Assembly: GCA_958295985.1 (NCBI GenBank)
Contig: OY282432.1
Location: forward strand, 3,319,001-3,383,000
Origin: an uncultured Candidatus Binatia bacterium
GTDB taxonomy: Bacteria > Desulfobacterota > Binatia > UBA9968 > JAJDTQ01
Length of the DNA stretch: 64,000 nt
Reading direction: 5' to 3'
Positions 53,014 through 61,580 of this stretch are shown here, piece by piece (the first letter of the stretch is position 1; each line of letters opens with the position of its first letter). The notes beneath the pieces are model-generated. The model saw only the letters and a program-made list of their open reading frames with translations, had not been told where the DNA came from and searched no databases. The position numbers were made by a program, and so were the translations under genes.

Positions 53014-53781
53014 ATGATTCAGGTCATCGATGTCTACAAGAACTTCGACCGGCAGGAGGTCCTCCAGGGCGCCAACCTGACCATCGAGGACGGCGGCATC
53101 ACCACCATCATCGGCGGCAGCGGCTCCGGCAAGACCGTGTTGCTGAAGACCATGATCGCGCTGCTGCTCCCCGACCGCGGACGGATCCTGGTGGACGGCA
53201 CGGACATCACCCGGCTGGGACAGGGGCCGTTGAACGACATCCGGAAGAAGTTCGGCTTTCTGTTCCAGGGCGCCGCGCTGCTGGATTCCATGACGATCTT
53301 CGACAACGTGGCCTTCCCGCTACGGGAACGGACGCGCCTCGGGGAGGACGCCATCAGCCGCAAGGTGCAGGAACGGCTCGATCAGGTGGGGCTGAAGGAC
53401 ATGGGCTACAAGTACCCGGCGGAGGTGAGCGGCGGCATGAAGAAGCGGGCCGGATTCGCCCGGGCGCTGGTGACGGACCCGGAGATCGTGCTCTTCGACG
53501 AGCCTACCACCGGCCTCGATCCGCTGCTGGGCCAGAGCATCCATCGACTCATCGCCGCCATGCAGAGCCGTGTCGGCTTCACCGGGGTCATCGTCAGCCA
53601 CGACATTCCCGAAGTCTTTACAATATCCCACCGCGTGGCTATGTTGGCCGACGGAGTGATCGCCGACAGTGGCCCCACCCCGGAGTTCCTGAAATCGCAC
53701 AATCCCGCGGTCAGGAGGTTCCTTGGGACCGAGACCCCGGAGACGGACCGCACCGTCTCCGAAGCGGCGGACACAACATGA
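53014..53781 (+). CDS. mlaF: MlaF-family ABC transporter ATPase
   Basis: 255 residues. Walker A IIGGSGSGKTVLL (about 33-45), Q-loop FLFQGAALLDSM, signature VSGGMKKRAGFARAL, Walker B EIVLFDEPTTGLDP and H-loop VIVSHDIPEVF. The VSGGMKKR form is specific to Mla-type ATPases. It overlaps the MlaD start by four bases. Confidence 0.95.
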   Translation: MIQVIDVYKNFDRQEVLQGANLTIEDGGITTIIGGSGSGKTVLLKTMIALLLPDRGRILVDGTDITRLGQGPLNDIRKKFGFLFQGAALLDSMTIFDNVAFPLRERTRLGEDAISRKVQERLDQVGLKDMGYKYPAEVSGGMKKRAGFARALVTDPEIVLFDEPTTGLDPLLGQSIHRLIAAMQSRVGFTGVIVSHDIPEVFTISHRVAMLADGVIADSGPTPEFLKSHNPAVRRFLGTETPETDRTVSEAADTT

Positions 53782-54233
53782 ACCACAGAGCTACGGAAAT
53801 CATCGTCGGCCTCTTTGTGGTGGCCGGCCTCCTCTGTCTCGGCTACCTGGCCATCCGGTTGGGCAAGCTCGAAGCCTTCGGCAACTCCGGATACGTGGTG
53901 TACGCCGACTTTGCCAGCGTGGCCGGGCTCCGCCGCGGGGACTCGGTGGAAATCGCCGGCGTGAGCGTGGGCCGGGTGGACTCCATGAGCCTTGTCGACG
54001 ACCGCGCACGCCTGAGGTTGCGCATCGACCCGGGCGTGGCCATTCAGGAAGACGCCATCGCCTCCGTCCGGGCCAGGGGACTTATCGGTGACAAGTTCAT
54101 CGCCATCTCCCCAGGGGCATCCGACCGGCTCGTCCCGTCCGGCGGCCGGATACGCGAGACCGAGTCGCCGCCCGACATCACCGACCTCATCGGCAAGATG
54201 ATCGGCGGCAACGTGACGGAAGGCTCTCCTTAG
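53778..54233 (+). CDS. mlaD: MlaD-family (MCE domain) periplasmic protein
   Basis: 151 residues. One N-terminal transmembrane helix (EIIVGLFVVAGLLCLGYLAI) precedes a single MCE domain (SGYVVYADFASVAGLRRGDS VEIAGVSVGRV ... ARGLIGDKFIAISPGA). It forms the hexameric ring holding lipid on the periplasmic side of MlaEF. No MlaC or MlaB gene follows, so the soluble shuttle is elsewhere. The start overlaps mlaF. Confidence 0.94.
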   Translation: MNHRATEIIVGLFVVAGLLCLGYLAIRLGKLEAFGNSGYVVYADFASVAGLRRGDSVEIAGVSVGRVDSMSLVDDRARLRLRIDPGVAIQEDAIASVRARGLIGDKFIAISPGASDRLVPSGGRIRETESPPDITDLIGKMIGGNVTEGSP

Positions 54234-54378
54234 CAGACGGCCCGGGGATTGCGAATCCACCCCGGCAAGCGGTAGCACAACCCCGTGCGGTCATTCCCGC
54301 CGTCGCGCACATTGCGATGAGGCGTCCGCGGCCACGGCACGAGCAGAGAACCGTATCGACTCCCGCAATCGGCGTTAC

Positions 54379-55677
54379 ATGGGCCTAAAAAACCTCATCC
54401 AAACATCCCGGAATCACCTTTCCTTCTACGGCTGGCGGATGGTGCTGGTGGGCTGCCTCTTCCGGTTTCTCGGCGGGGGCTTTCACTTCTACGGTTTTAC
54501 GGTCTTCGCCCTGCCGCTAAGCAAGGACCTGGGCATCAATCGCGCGGCCACGGGCCTGGTGTTCGGCCTGGCCCGGGCCGAAGGGGCCCTCGAAGGTCCT
54601 TTGGCCGGGTATCTCATCGACCGTTTCGGCCCGCGACCCATCATGATGGCGGCGGTCCTGCTCACCGGCCTGGGCTACGTGCTCCTCTACTGGGTCGAAT
54701 CCTACTGGACCCTCCTGATCCTGTACCTGGGGGTGGTGTCACTGGCCTTCGGCGCCGGCTTCATGCACTGCCCGATGGTGTTGGCCAATAGCTGGTTCTC
54801 CCGTTATCGCGCCAGGGCCATGGCCCTGGTGAGCTGCTCCATCGGCGTCGGCGGTGCCCTGTTGGCGCCGGTCCTGGCCTACGTGGTGCACTACTACGGC
54901 TGGCGCTGGGGAATGGTGCTGGCGGGTGCCGTCTTTCTTGGGCTGGGGACGCCGCTGGCGGCCCTGGTACGGCGCTCGCCCGAGGACATGGGTTTGGCGC
55001 CGGACGGAGACAACCCTTCACGCCCGACCCAGGGACCCGCTCAACCAGTGGAAGGCGGCACGGCGCCGCCCGAAGCCGACATCGGCATTTGGGAGGCCCT
55101 TCGCGGCGCTCCTTTCTGGCTCCTCGTCGTTTCGACCCTGTTCCGCGTGTTGGGTCTCAGCACCGTGATTGCGCATTTCGTGCAGATCATGGTCTGGAAA
55201 GGTATAGACGCGCTGGCTGCCAGTTGGTTTCTCGGCGTGTTCGCGGCGCTGTCTCTTCCGACGCATCTGGTGGTGGGCTGGCTGGCCGACCGGCTCAACA
55301 AGGCACGGGTCATGGCCGTCTGCATGCTGGTGGCGGCCGGCGGCCTCCTGTTGCTCACCTATGCCCAAAACACATCCCTGCTGTGGCTCTTCCTCCCCCT
55401 GTTCTCCCTGGTGGAGGCCGCGTTTCCCGTGACCTGGGCTTTGGTCGGAGAGCTCTACGGGCGGAAGCATTTCGCCAAGGTGCGCGGCAACATGGGCTTC
55501 TTCTACCAATGGGGCGGCCTGATCGGGCCCGCCGCCGCGGGCGCCATCTTCGACGCGACCCAGAGCTACAAGCCCACGCTGTTGGGTATCGCGGGCCTGT
55601 ATCTGATCTCGGCCTGCGTCTACCTGCTACTCGGCAGGACCCGGCTTGCGCGGGCGAGGTCCGGCCGGACTTCGTAG
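54379..55677 (+). CDS. MFS transporter, monocarboxylate-type
   Basis: 432 residues with about twelve hydrophobic helices and MFS loop motifs (LAGYLIDRFGPRPIMMAAVL in helix 2-3, the A-motif; WLADRLNKARVMAVCMLVAA in the second half). The architecture resembles oxalate/formate or monocarboxylate permeases. Substrate unknown. The 145-base gap upstream shows no recognisable feature. Confidence 0.88.
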   Translation: MGLKNLIQTSRNHLSFYGWRMVLVGCLFRFLGGGFHFYGFTVFALPLSKDLGINRAATGLVFGLARAEGALEGPLAGYLIDRFGPRPIMMAAVLLTGLGYVLLYWVESYWTLLILYLGVVSLAFGAGFMHCPMVLANSWFSRYRARAMALVSCSIGVGGALLAPVLAYVVHYYGWRWGMVLAGAVFLGLGTPLAALVRRSPEDMGLAPDGDNPSRPTQGPAQPVEGGTAPPEADIGIWEALRGAPFWLLVVSTLFRVLGLSTVIAHFVQIMVWKGIDALAASWFLGVFAALSLPTHLVVGWLADRLNKARVMAVCMLVAAGGLLLLTYAQNTSLLWLFLPLFSLVEAAFPVTWALVGELYGRKHFAKVRGNMGFFYQWGGLIGPAAAGAIFDATQSYKPTLLGIAGLYLISACVYLLLGRTRLARARSGRTS

Positions 55678-55745
55678 TCCGGACGGCTCCACCTGCCTCC
55701 AAGGTCGAAGCCTCGTATGAGAGCCCTTGGGACCAAGGAGGGCCT

Positions 55746-55762
55746 GATATGGGACCCATATC
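55746..55762. repeat. short perfect dyad
   Basis: GATATGGG-A-CCCATATC, a perfect 17-base palindrome in the convergent gap between the MFS and DMT genes. It could be an operator or a weak terminator stem; no T tract follows. Confidence 0.45.
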
Positions 55763-55810
55763 AATAATGGTACAGGACCCCTATCAGCCTCCAACCCCAA
55801 CCGTCTTGCC

Positions 55811-56674
55811 TCACCCTCCCAGGGAGATGGCCGCGGTGCCCACAATGACGCAAATCGCGCCGGCGACGGTCTGGAGCCGGACCTGCTCCAGGTCCCGGAG
55901 AAAGATCACCGTTCCCAACAGCACCCATAGGGGGCTGGTGCCCACCAGCGGCGAGACCGTGATCACGCTGCCGATGCCCAGGGCGGTGATTACGAACAGG
56001 ATGCCGCAGGTCTCGGCGGCGCCCGCCGCCAGGAAAGGCAGCATGGCGCGCCGGTCCCAGACCAGCGGCTCGCGGCTCAACGGCATGTAGGCGAGGAAGC
56101 AGACGAGGGAGACGATCCCCACCAGCGCGGCAAAGAACAGCGGCTCGTGGGAGATAGACAGCGCGTAGCGGCGCATGGGATGAACGATACCGGCCAGCAA
56201 AGAGGCCGTGAGGGGGAACAGGAACTCCCACCAGCGAAACGAGCGCACCTCCGCGGCCGGTTTCCAGGTGATGAGCACGATGCCGCACACCACCGAAACC
56301 ACACCCGCGAGGACCACCAGAGTGGCGTTCTCGCCCAGCACCGTGATGGCGATGCACACGCCGAACATGGGATGGGTCGACCGTATGGGTGCGCTACGAG
56401 CGGCCCCGACCCTGTGAACCCCGGTATAGGTGCACAGCCGGATGATGGGCTGGAGCATGCCCGCGACGATGAAGACGTAGACGGCGGCGGCATCCACCCG
56501 GGGTATCCCGCCGGTGAGGAAGACCGCGCTCCAAAGGCTGACCGTGTGGACGCTCAGGGAGATCAGGGTGACCGTCTTGGGCGTCGAGTACAACATGCCC
56601 CGGCGCGAGGTCACCAGCACGCAGGCATAGGACAGCGAGGCGCACAGCGCGATGACCTGGGGTGGTATGGACAT
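55811..56674 (-). CDS. DMT-superfamily transporter (EamA-type), second
   Basis: 287 residues with about ten membrane helices in two halves. The segment GAARSAPIRSTHPMFGVCIAI parallels SRASPLRNTTPFFAGVVAV of the DMT protein at 24953-25825, and both end in AICVIVGTAAISL-type helices, so they belong to the same subfamily. Substrate unknown. Confidence 0.86.
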   Translation of the reverse strand: MSIPPQVIALCASLSYACVLVTSRRGMLYSTPKTVTLISLSVHTVSLWSAVFLTGGIPRVDAAAVYVFIVAGMLQPIIRLCTYTGVHRVGAARSAPIRSTHPMFGVCIAITVLGENATLVVLAGVVSVVCGIVLITWKPAAEVRSFRWWEFLFPLTASLLAGIVHPMRRYALSISHEPLFFAALVGIVSLVCFLAYMPLSREPLVWDRRAMLPFLAAGAAETCGILFVITALGIGSVITVSPLVGTSPLWVLLGTVIFLRDLEQVRLQTVAGAICVIVGTAAISLGG

Positions 56675-56696
56675 GCAGCGGCGTTCGCTCCCGCAA

Positions 56697-57092
56697 CTAG
56701 CGGGAGGTTGGGGGGTCGGGCGAGGGCTCGCCCTGCCGCGACAGACGCGGCATGCGCAGCTCGGGAGCGCCGCCGCCCCCGTCGCACCACGCTTCGACGA
56801 CGGCCAGATCGGCCTCGACGTCCGCCAGGAACTCCGTCACCTGGACGCCCAGACAGACGGGCCGGTAGGGTTCGAGCTTCCGAACGGCCGAGCGCAGCAG
56901 CTTGATCGTGCCTTGCGGCACTTCCTGCTCCCACTTGAAGTAACCGGCGGCCACCTGAATAATGCCCTGATAGAACTCGCGCTCGGGACCGTGGTCCTCG
57001 AGCCAGAGCTGCTCAAGGGTCTCGTGGGCCTCGTAGAAGAGCCCCCGGTTGAACTCGTCGAGGGCCGTGAGAAAGCGTGGGTCGTATTCCAT
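56697..57092 (-). CDS. DUF309-family protein
   Basis: 131 residues. The DUF309 signature EFNRGLFYEAHETLEQLWLE followed by FYQGIIQVAAGYFKWEQEVP is clear. Function unknown in bacteria. The ATG at 57092 is preceded by GGAGG 15 bases upstream; a TTG at 57119 is possible but overlaps that site. The tail is glycine/proline-rich and non-conserved. Confidence 0.85.
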   Translation of the reverse strand: MEYDPRFLTALDEFNRGLFYEAHETLEQLWLEDHGPEREFYQGIIQVAAGYFKWEQEVPQGTIKLLRSAVRKLEPYRPVCLGVQVTEFLADVEADLAVVEAWCDGGGGAPELRMPRLSRQGEPSPDPPTSR

Positions 57093-57325
57093 GACGTACC
57101 GGCAACCTCCATTCGGCAAACCCCGTGGCCAAACGCCGCTTGAACCCTCAATTCCTAGCCTATATTAAGGAGTTGTCAAAGCATCCCCTGAGAACGCCGG
57201 AAATGCCGCGATCCCTTGAAATGTCCTGGCGACACGAGGTGTGCATTCAGGCTCTCTGGGGTTCTGCAAGAGAGGACATATGCCGACATATGCCGAAGCC
57301 GACACCAGGAGAACGGAGCAAATAA

Positions 57326-57715
57326 GTGAACCGCATAGGGCTGCCGTACTTGCCCAACCCGCAGCACCGAAACTGGACAACGAGAAAGTCTCAATGGTCA
57401 ATATCCCTCGATCACGAAATCGCATGCTTCAACGCGGCACGCGCCAACCACTGGACGGACAACGGTAATGGTTGGGGACTGCACTATTCCAGCGGGGTTC
57501 TGGCCTATCTTGGACTGGCGCAGGACCACAAAACACGGGTCTTCATTGCAAAGTTCGTCGAGAATGACGGCACTTGGCATGGCTATCCCGCCGATCATCA
57601 AACCAACCAACAGGATGTCCCCACCCAACCAATTCTCGCAATTTGGATAAAGACAAACGTCTTGAGTCCGGCGAAGATTCGGAAGATCATGAGAGGCCAG
57701 CCATGTCGCCCTTGA
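57326..57715 (+). CDS. unknown protein, first gene of an AT-richer two-gene cassette
   Basis: 129 residues, GTG start with CGGAG ~9 bases upstream. It has an aromatic-rich core (NRIGLPYLPNPQHRNWTTRK) and a striking C-terminal block: FVENDGTWHGYPADHQTNQQ, then LAIWIKTNVLSPAKIRKIMR and GQPC. This WHGYP...GQPC arrangement looks like a conserved family I have seen only as hypothetical proteins. Base composition is lower in GC than the neighbours. The stop overlaps the next gene's start by 13 bases, so the two probably work together. Confidence 0.7.
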   Translation: MNRIGLPYLPNPQHRNWTTRKSQWSISLDHEIACFNAARANHWTDNGNGWGLHYSSGVLAYLGLAQDHKTRVFIAKFVENDGTWHGYPADHQTNQQDVPTQPILAIWIKTNVLSPAKIRKIMRGQPCRP

Positions 57716-58932
57716 AATTGACGATTCCGGGTCAGTATTGGGACGCGCAAATCTACCGGGGTCGCCTGTACCTCGTCGACAGAAGAGGTCGGATTCTGAC
57801 GCTCGACTGGGATCAGCTCATCGAGAATCTGGGGATCGACAACGATTTGAAGCTCGCCGCCGTCTGTGCATTCAAGCGAAGTGACTACCTTTACCGTGTG
57901 GCCGCGACAGGAATTTTCCACGATGAACAATTCAAGACGATACTGAACGAGCGTTTTTCGAGATTGGCCAGGACCCCTCTTGTCATAGCAGAAGAGCAGA
58001 TTAAAAAAGCAACCCTGGGACAACAGGACAATCCCTTTCCGTTTCCCAATACGGACTCCACGATTTACGGCCGGCGGCTGTATGTGTCTTCGCAGAGTGG
58101 GGTCTTTTCAGCAACGTGTAGCGGACGCACCAAGTATCCGGTCAGCACTTCCGTTAAGAGGTTGTGGGACGCCCCGGTCTTTGCGCTTGGAGCGTCCTGG
58201 GGTTCTTTGGCCCTTGCTGCAGGAGAAACGGGCTTGTGGGAATTTCCCCTAGACGACGGCTACTCCTATTACTTCGATCTGGAACGTCTTCCTAAAGATC
58301 GTCCTCGAAACTTAACAGGACAGCATTGCACCGATTGCCAGTGGGCCTTTCACAGTATCTATGGTTCCTCCTTGAAGGGCCCGGGGGTCCTAGCCGCCTA
58401 TCACAAAGGGCGTACCGAATCCGATGCGGCCTACCAGCATAGGAAGTTTGATCGGTTGATATCGGACGAAGAGATCTTTTTCGGATTCGAAGAGCCTGCG
58501 GGAAGGTACTCCTGGGCGGCTCAGGATAAGATCTGCCAAGCGGCGAACGGGTCGATACGGGTCGCCAAATATCAACCTTGGAGAGAAGAAGACCCCATTG
58601 AACTCCTTGGATCACTGTCTCTTGAACACCATGGTGAGGCTCTCGTATCTGCCAAGGTCGCACTGTTTGGAACTGTTGTTGAGTTGGATTCCAGCCTAGT
58701 TATTTTGTCGAGTAACGGCGATAGCCACGCGATCACCGACGAACCCGTATCTTGGCGAGTGTTCCCACGATCCCGTCACTATGAAAATCACTTGCATGTG
58801 ATTTACGATGACCGATTGGATGTTCTTTCCCTCAACCACGATTATCTAGTCGACCAGCATATAAAACTCTCGGGGATATCAGGCTTGTTCGGAGATAGTC
58901 GGAAGTCTTTTGATTCGTTGGGACTCTACTGA
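57703..58932 (+). CDS. unknown protein, second gene of the cassette, beta-propeller-like
   Basis: 409 residues, starting MSPLKLTIPGQYWDAQIYRG. Repeated strand-turn units (RLYLVDRRGRILTLDWDQLI; RRLYVSSQSGVFSATC; LALAAGETGLWEFPLDDGYS; HLHVIYDDRLDVLSLNHDYL) suggest a propeller or similar all-beta repeat fold. A CxxC pair occurs in GQHCTDCQWAF. There is no signal peptide or membrane helix. Codon use is AT-richer than the surroundings, which suggests acquisition by transfer. Role unknown; possibly a conflict, defence or contact-dependent module given its operon with a small unknown protein. Confidence 0.72.
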   Translation: MSPLKLTIPGQYWDAQIYRGRLYLVDRRGRILTLDWDQLIENLGIDNDLKLAAVCAFKRSDYLYRVAATGIFHDEQFKTILNERFSRLARTPLVIAEEQIKKATLGQQDNPFPFPNTDSTIYGRRLYVSSQSGVFSATCSGRTKYPVSTSVKRLWDAPVFALGASWGSLALAAGETGLWEFPLDDGYSYYFDLERLPKDRPRNLTGQHCTDCQWAFHSIYGSSLKGPGVLAAYHKGRTESDAAYQHRKFDRLISDEEIFFGFEEPAGRYSWAAQDKICQAANGSIRVAKYQPWREEDPIELLGSLSLEHHGEALVSAKVALFGTVVELDSSLVILSSNGDSHAITDEPVSWRVFPRSRHYENHLHVIYDDRLDVLSLNHDYLVDQHIKLSGISGLFGDSRKSFDSLGLY

Positions 58933-58970
58933 ACAGTCTTCTAGTTCTCAGGAACAGCTCGGAGCGGTGG

Positions 58971-58981
58971 CCCCCCCCCCC
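58971..58981. repeat. homopolymer tract of eleven C
   Basis: Eleven consecutive C at the downstream edge of the AT-richer cassette, 60 bases before rlmD. Such tracts slip easily in replication or sequencing, so its length may be unreliable. Confidence 0.7.
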
Positions 58982-59040
58982 GGTGCTGCATATCGGCCTA
59001 TCCTTGAGGTCCGTTGTTTTGGAACGTGCGGACGATCTCG

Positions 59041-60345
59041 ATGACGAACCTTGCAACACTTACCATCGACTCTCTGTCCCACGGTCCCTGGGGACTGGGA
59101 CGGGACCACGGCAAGGTCCTCATGGTTCCGTGGACCGTCCCCGGAGATCAGGTGGCGGCGGAGGTCGTGGAGGATCACAAACGCTACTCGGTGGCCCGGA
59201 CGGTATCGCTGCTGCGGCCGTCGGCGGCGCGCCGGACCACGCCGTGTCCGTACGCCGGCGCTTGCGGCGGCTGCTCATGGCAGCAGGTTTCCTACGACGC
59301 GCAGCTTCGCGCCAAGCAGCAAAACGTTGCCGACGCCCTGGCCCGGGTCGGCGGTCTCAGCGGTTTCGAGATCCATCCGATCCTGCCGGCGCCTCGGGAG
59401 TATCACTACCGCCGGCGTATCCGCCTGCACGTGGACGACCGCCGGAGGCTCGGGTTCCGCCGCGCGTTTTCCCGAGACCTGGTGGAGGTCGCCAACTGCC
59501 TGATCGCGGACCAGGACGCGGACGGCGGCATCGGCGTGGCGGCCGAATGGGTTCAACGCCTGGAAATGCGGGTCTTCTGCGTCGAGATCCTGAGCGCCGA
59601 CCCATCCGGTCAGGTGATCCTTTCCGCAACGACCCGGCACCGGTTCCGCGGCGCCGACGCCCGCGTCTGCAAGGAGGCCGTGGCCGGACCGGTGGCCGGC
59701 ATCGTGATGGCGGGTCCCGGCTGGCGCCGCCGGTGGGGCCACACCACCCTCTCCTTCGTGGTGGATGGAGACCTGACGTTGCGGCATGACGCCGACACCT
59801 TCGGACAGGTCAACCCCGACGGCAACCGCGGGCTGGTGGACGAAGTGCTTTCGTGGGGAGCCTTCGGAGCACGGGACCGTGTCCTCGATCTCTATGCCGG
59901 CGCGGGCAACCTGACGCTCCCGATGGCCCGGCGGGCGGGCCGGGTGACAGCGGTGGAAGCCGACCGGAAACTCGTTCTAAACGGCAAGCGCAACGCCGAG
60001 CACAACGGACTCCACAATGTCCGGTGGCGCCGGCAGGATGGCGCCAGCGCCGTGGACGACCTGATCCGCCTGGGCCGGCGCTTCACCACGGTGGTCCTGA
60101 ATCCGCCCCGCGCGGGGGCCAGGGAGGTGGCCTCGAGACTGGCCGCCCTCGGCGCCCGGAGGATCCTGTATGTCTCGTGCAATCCGGCGACGTTGGCGCG
60201 GGACCTGCGTCAACTCGCGGACCAGGGCTTCGCCCTCCGGCGCGTCCGCCCGATGGATCTCTTCCCGCAGACGTTTCACGTGGAAGCGCTGGCCGAACTG
60301 ATCCTTGCCGAACCTTCCGGCCCATCGGTCAAATCCTGCGATTAG
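59041..60345 (+). CDS. rlmD: 23S rRNA (uracil-1939-C5)-methyltransferase RlmD/RumA-like
   Basis: 434 residues. An N-terminal TRAM domain (TLTIDSLSHGPWGLGRDHGK) precedes the [4Fe-4S] ligands C69-PYAGA-C75-GG-C78 and a later Cys in VANCLIAD. The SAM domain shows VLDLYAGAGNLTLPMARRAG, and the catalytic nucleophile is in YVSCNPATLARDLRQL. RlmCD paralogues differ in target, so U1939 is inferred. Confidence 0.92.
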   Translation: MTNLATLTIDSLSHGPWGLGRDHGKVLMVPWTVPGDQVAAEVVEDHKRYSVARTVSLLRPSAARRTTPCPYAGACGGCSWQQVSYDAQLRAKQQNVADALARVGGLSGFEIHPILPAPREYHYRRRIRLHVDDRRRLGFRRAFSRDLVEVANCLIADQDADGGIGVAAEWVQRLEMRVFCVEILSADPSGQVILSATTRHRFRGADARVCKEAVAGPVAGIVMAGPGWRRRWGHTTLSFVVDGDLTLRHDADTFGQVNPDGNRGLVDEVLSWGAFGARDRVLDLYAGAGNLTLPMARRAGRVTAVEADRKLVLNGKRNAEHNGLHNVRWRRQDGASAVDDLIRLGRRFTTVVLNPPRAGAREVASRLAALGARRILYVSCNPATLARDLRQLADQGFALRRVRPMDLFPQTFHVEALAELILAEPSGPSVKSCD

Positions 60346-60394
60346 GCCATTTTACGGGAAGTTACAGCTACCGTTTCCATGTTCTCCTTGAAAT

Positions 60395-60435
60395 CCTGCG
60401 GAGACCGGCAAACAGCGTTTCCCGGTCTCCGCAGG
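60395..60435. terminator. strong hairpin upstream of the 60487 small gene
   Basis: Perfect 14-base arms CCTGCGGAGACCGG and CCGGTCTCCGCAGG around a 13-base loop, after rlmD and 52 bases before the next start codon. No T tract follows, so it may be a factor-assisted terminator, an mRNA-stabilising stem or a leader element of the small gene. Confidence 0.5.
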
Positions 60436-60486
60436 GTTGAGCTAGGGGCTTCAACTAGTGTAGACTGCTGCTCCAGGGAGGAAAAA

Positions 60487-60732
60487 ATGACCCAGCCGAA
60501 GAAAAGGGTAACTCCAAAGGTCACCATCATCGACAGCAACGGCGCCAGCCAGACCATCAACTACCTGCTCGAAGACCGGGACGAGCTCGAATGGCTGATG
60601 GCGGTGGGACGCAACAAGAACGGTGACATCTTCTTTTACGACACCGGCGGCGACATTCTCCATGACCTCGGCGCCCTGGAGTACGTGAAAGAGCGCATCC
60701 TCAGAGACTACTTCGGCGAGATGGACGAATAG
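60487..60732 (+). CDS. small acidic protein of unknown function
   Basis: 81 residues with GGGAGG 6 bases before the ATG. A basic start (MTQPKKRVTPKVTIIDSNGA) is followed by an acidic body (YLLEDRDELEWLMAVGRNKN; DIFFYDTGGDILHDLGALEY). The good ribosome-binding site and protein-like composition support it. No family recognised. The 3' end overlaps lgt, which is convergent, by 32 bases. Confidence 0.72.
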   Translation: MTQPKKRVTPKVTIIDSNGASQTINYLLEDRDELEWLMAVGRNKNGDIFFYDTGGDILHDLGALEYVKERILRDYFGEMDE

Positions 60733-61549
60733 ACGCTCGTGCGGACGGTGGCGCAGGATTCAACGGGCCGGCCTCGCTGAAACGCTGACGGCGCATCCAG
60801 AAGAACGCCGCGGCCGCCACGATCATGACCGCGCTGAGATACTGCCCGCGGGACAGTCCCCAGGCAAGCCCCAGATGGGCATCGGGCTCACGGAAGAACT
60901 CCACCACGAACCGGATGACGCCGTAGCCGCCGATAAACGCCCAGGTCACGGCGCCGTGCATCCGCACCCGCGTCCCCAGCCACAGCAAAACCGCCAGCAA
61001 AAGGGCTCCTTCGAGAAACGCCTCGTAGAGCTGGGAGGGATGGCGCGGCAACGGACCGCCCCCGGGGAAGACCATGCCCCAGGGCGCATCCGTCGTGCGG
61101 CCGTACAGCTCGCCGTTGATGAAGTTCCCCAGCCGGCCGAGGCCCAGACCCAGGGGCGCCGCCGCGAGAATGCAGTCCGCCGCGGGATAGAACGGCAACC
61201 CGTGCCTGCGCACGTACCACCATCCCGCAAGCATCGCCCCCAGCATGCCGCCGTGAAACGACATGCCGCCGTGCCAAAAGGCAAGGAGCTCCAGTGGATA
61301 GGCCAGATAGTACGAGAGATTGTAGAAGATCACATAGCCCAGCCGGCCGCCCAGCACCACGCCGATGGCCACGTAGCTGATGAGCTCGGCCAGTCGCTCG
61401 TTGTCGAACGCGAGGCCTCTCCTGCGCGCCAGCCACCGGGCTACGAAAAAACCGCCGACGAACCCGAACAGGTACATAAGGCCGTACCAGCGCACCGCCA
61501 GAGGTCCCACCTGAAACGCGATCGGGTCGATATTGGGAAAAGACCACAC
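60701..61549 (-). CDS. lgt: prolipoprotein diacylglyceryl transferase
   Basis: 282 residues. The Lgt signature GRLGNFINGELYGR is present, along with VRWYGLMYLFGFVGGFFVAR and HGGMSFHGGMLGA, and about seven membrane helices. It adds the diacylglyceryl group to lipobox cysteines in the inner membrane, relevant to the lipobox protease at 14016. The start GTG at 61549 (VWSFPNIDPIAF) has GGGGGA ~10 bases upstream; longer in-frame sequence is antisense-type noise from the next gene. Confidence 0.93.
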   Translation of the reverse strand: MWSFPNIDPIAFQVGPLAVRWYGLMYLFGFVGGFFVARWLARRRGLAFDNERLAELISYVAIGVVLGGRLGYVIFYNLSYYLAYPLELLAFWHGGMSFHGGMLGAMLAGWWYVRRHGLPFYPAADCILAAAPLGLGLGRLGNFINGELYGRTTDAPWGMVFPGGGPLPRHPSQLYEAFLEGALLLAVLLWLGTRVRMHGAVTWAFIGGYGVIRFVVEFFREPDAHLGLAWGLSRGQYLSAVMIVAAAAFFWMRRQRFSEAGPLNPAPPSARASIRPSRRSSL

Positions 61550-61580
61550 TTGCTGTATCCCCCCGGCGACGCGCGGCCGT

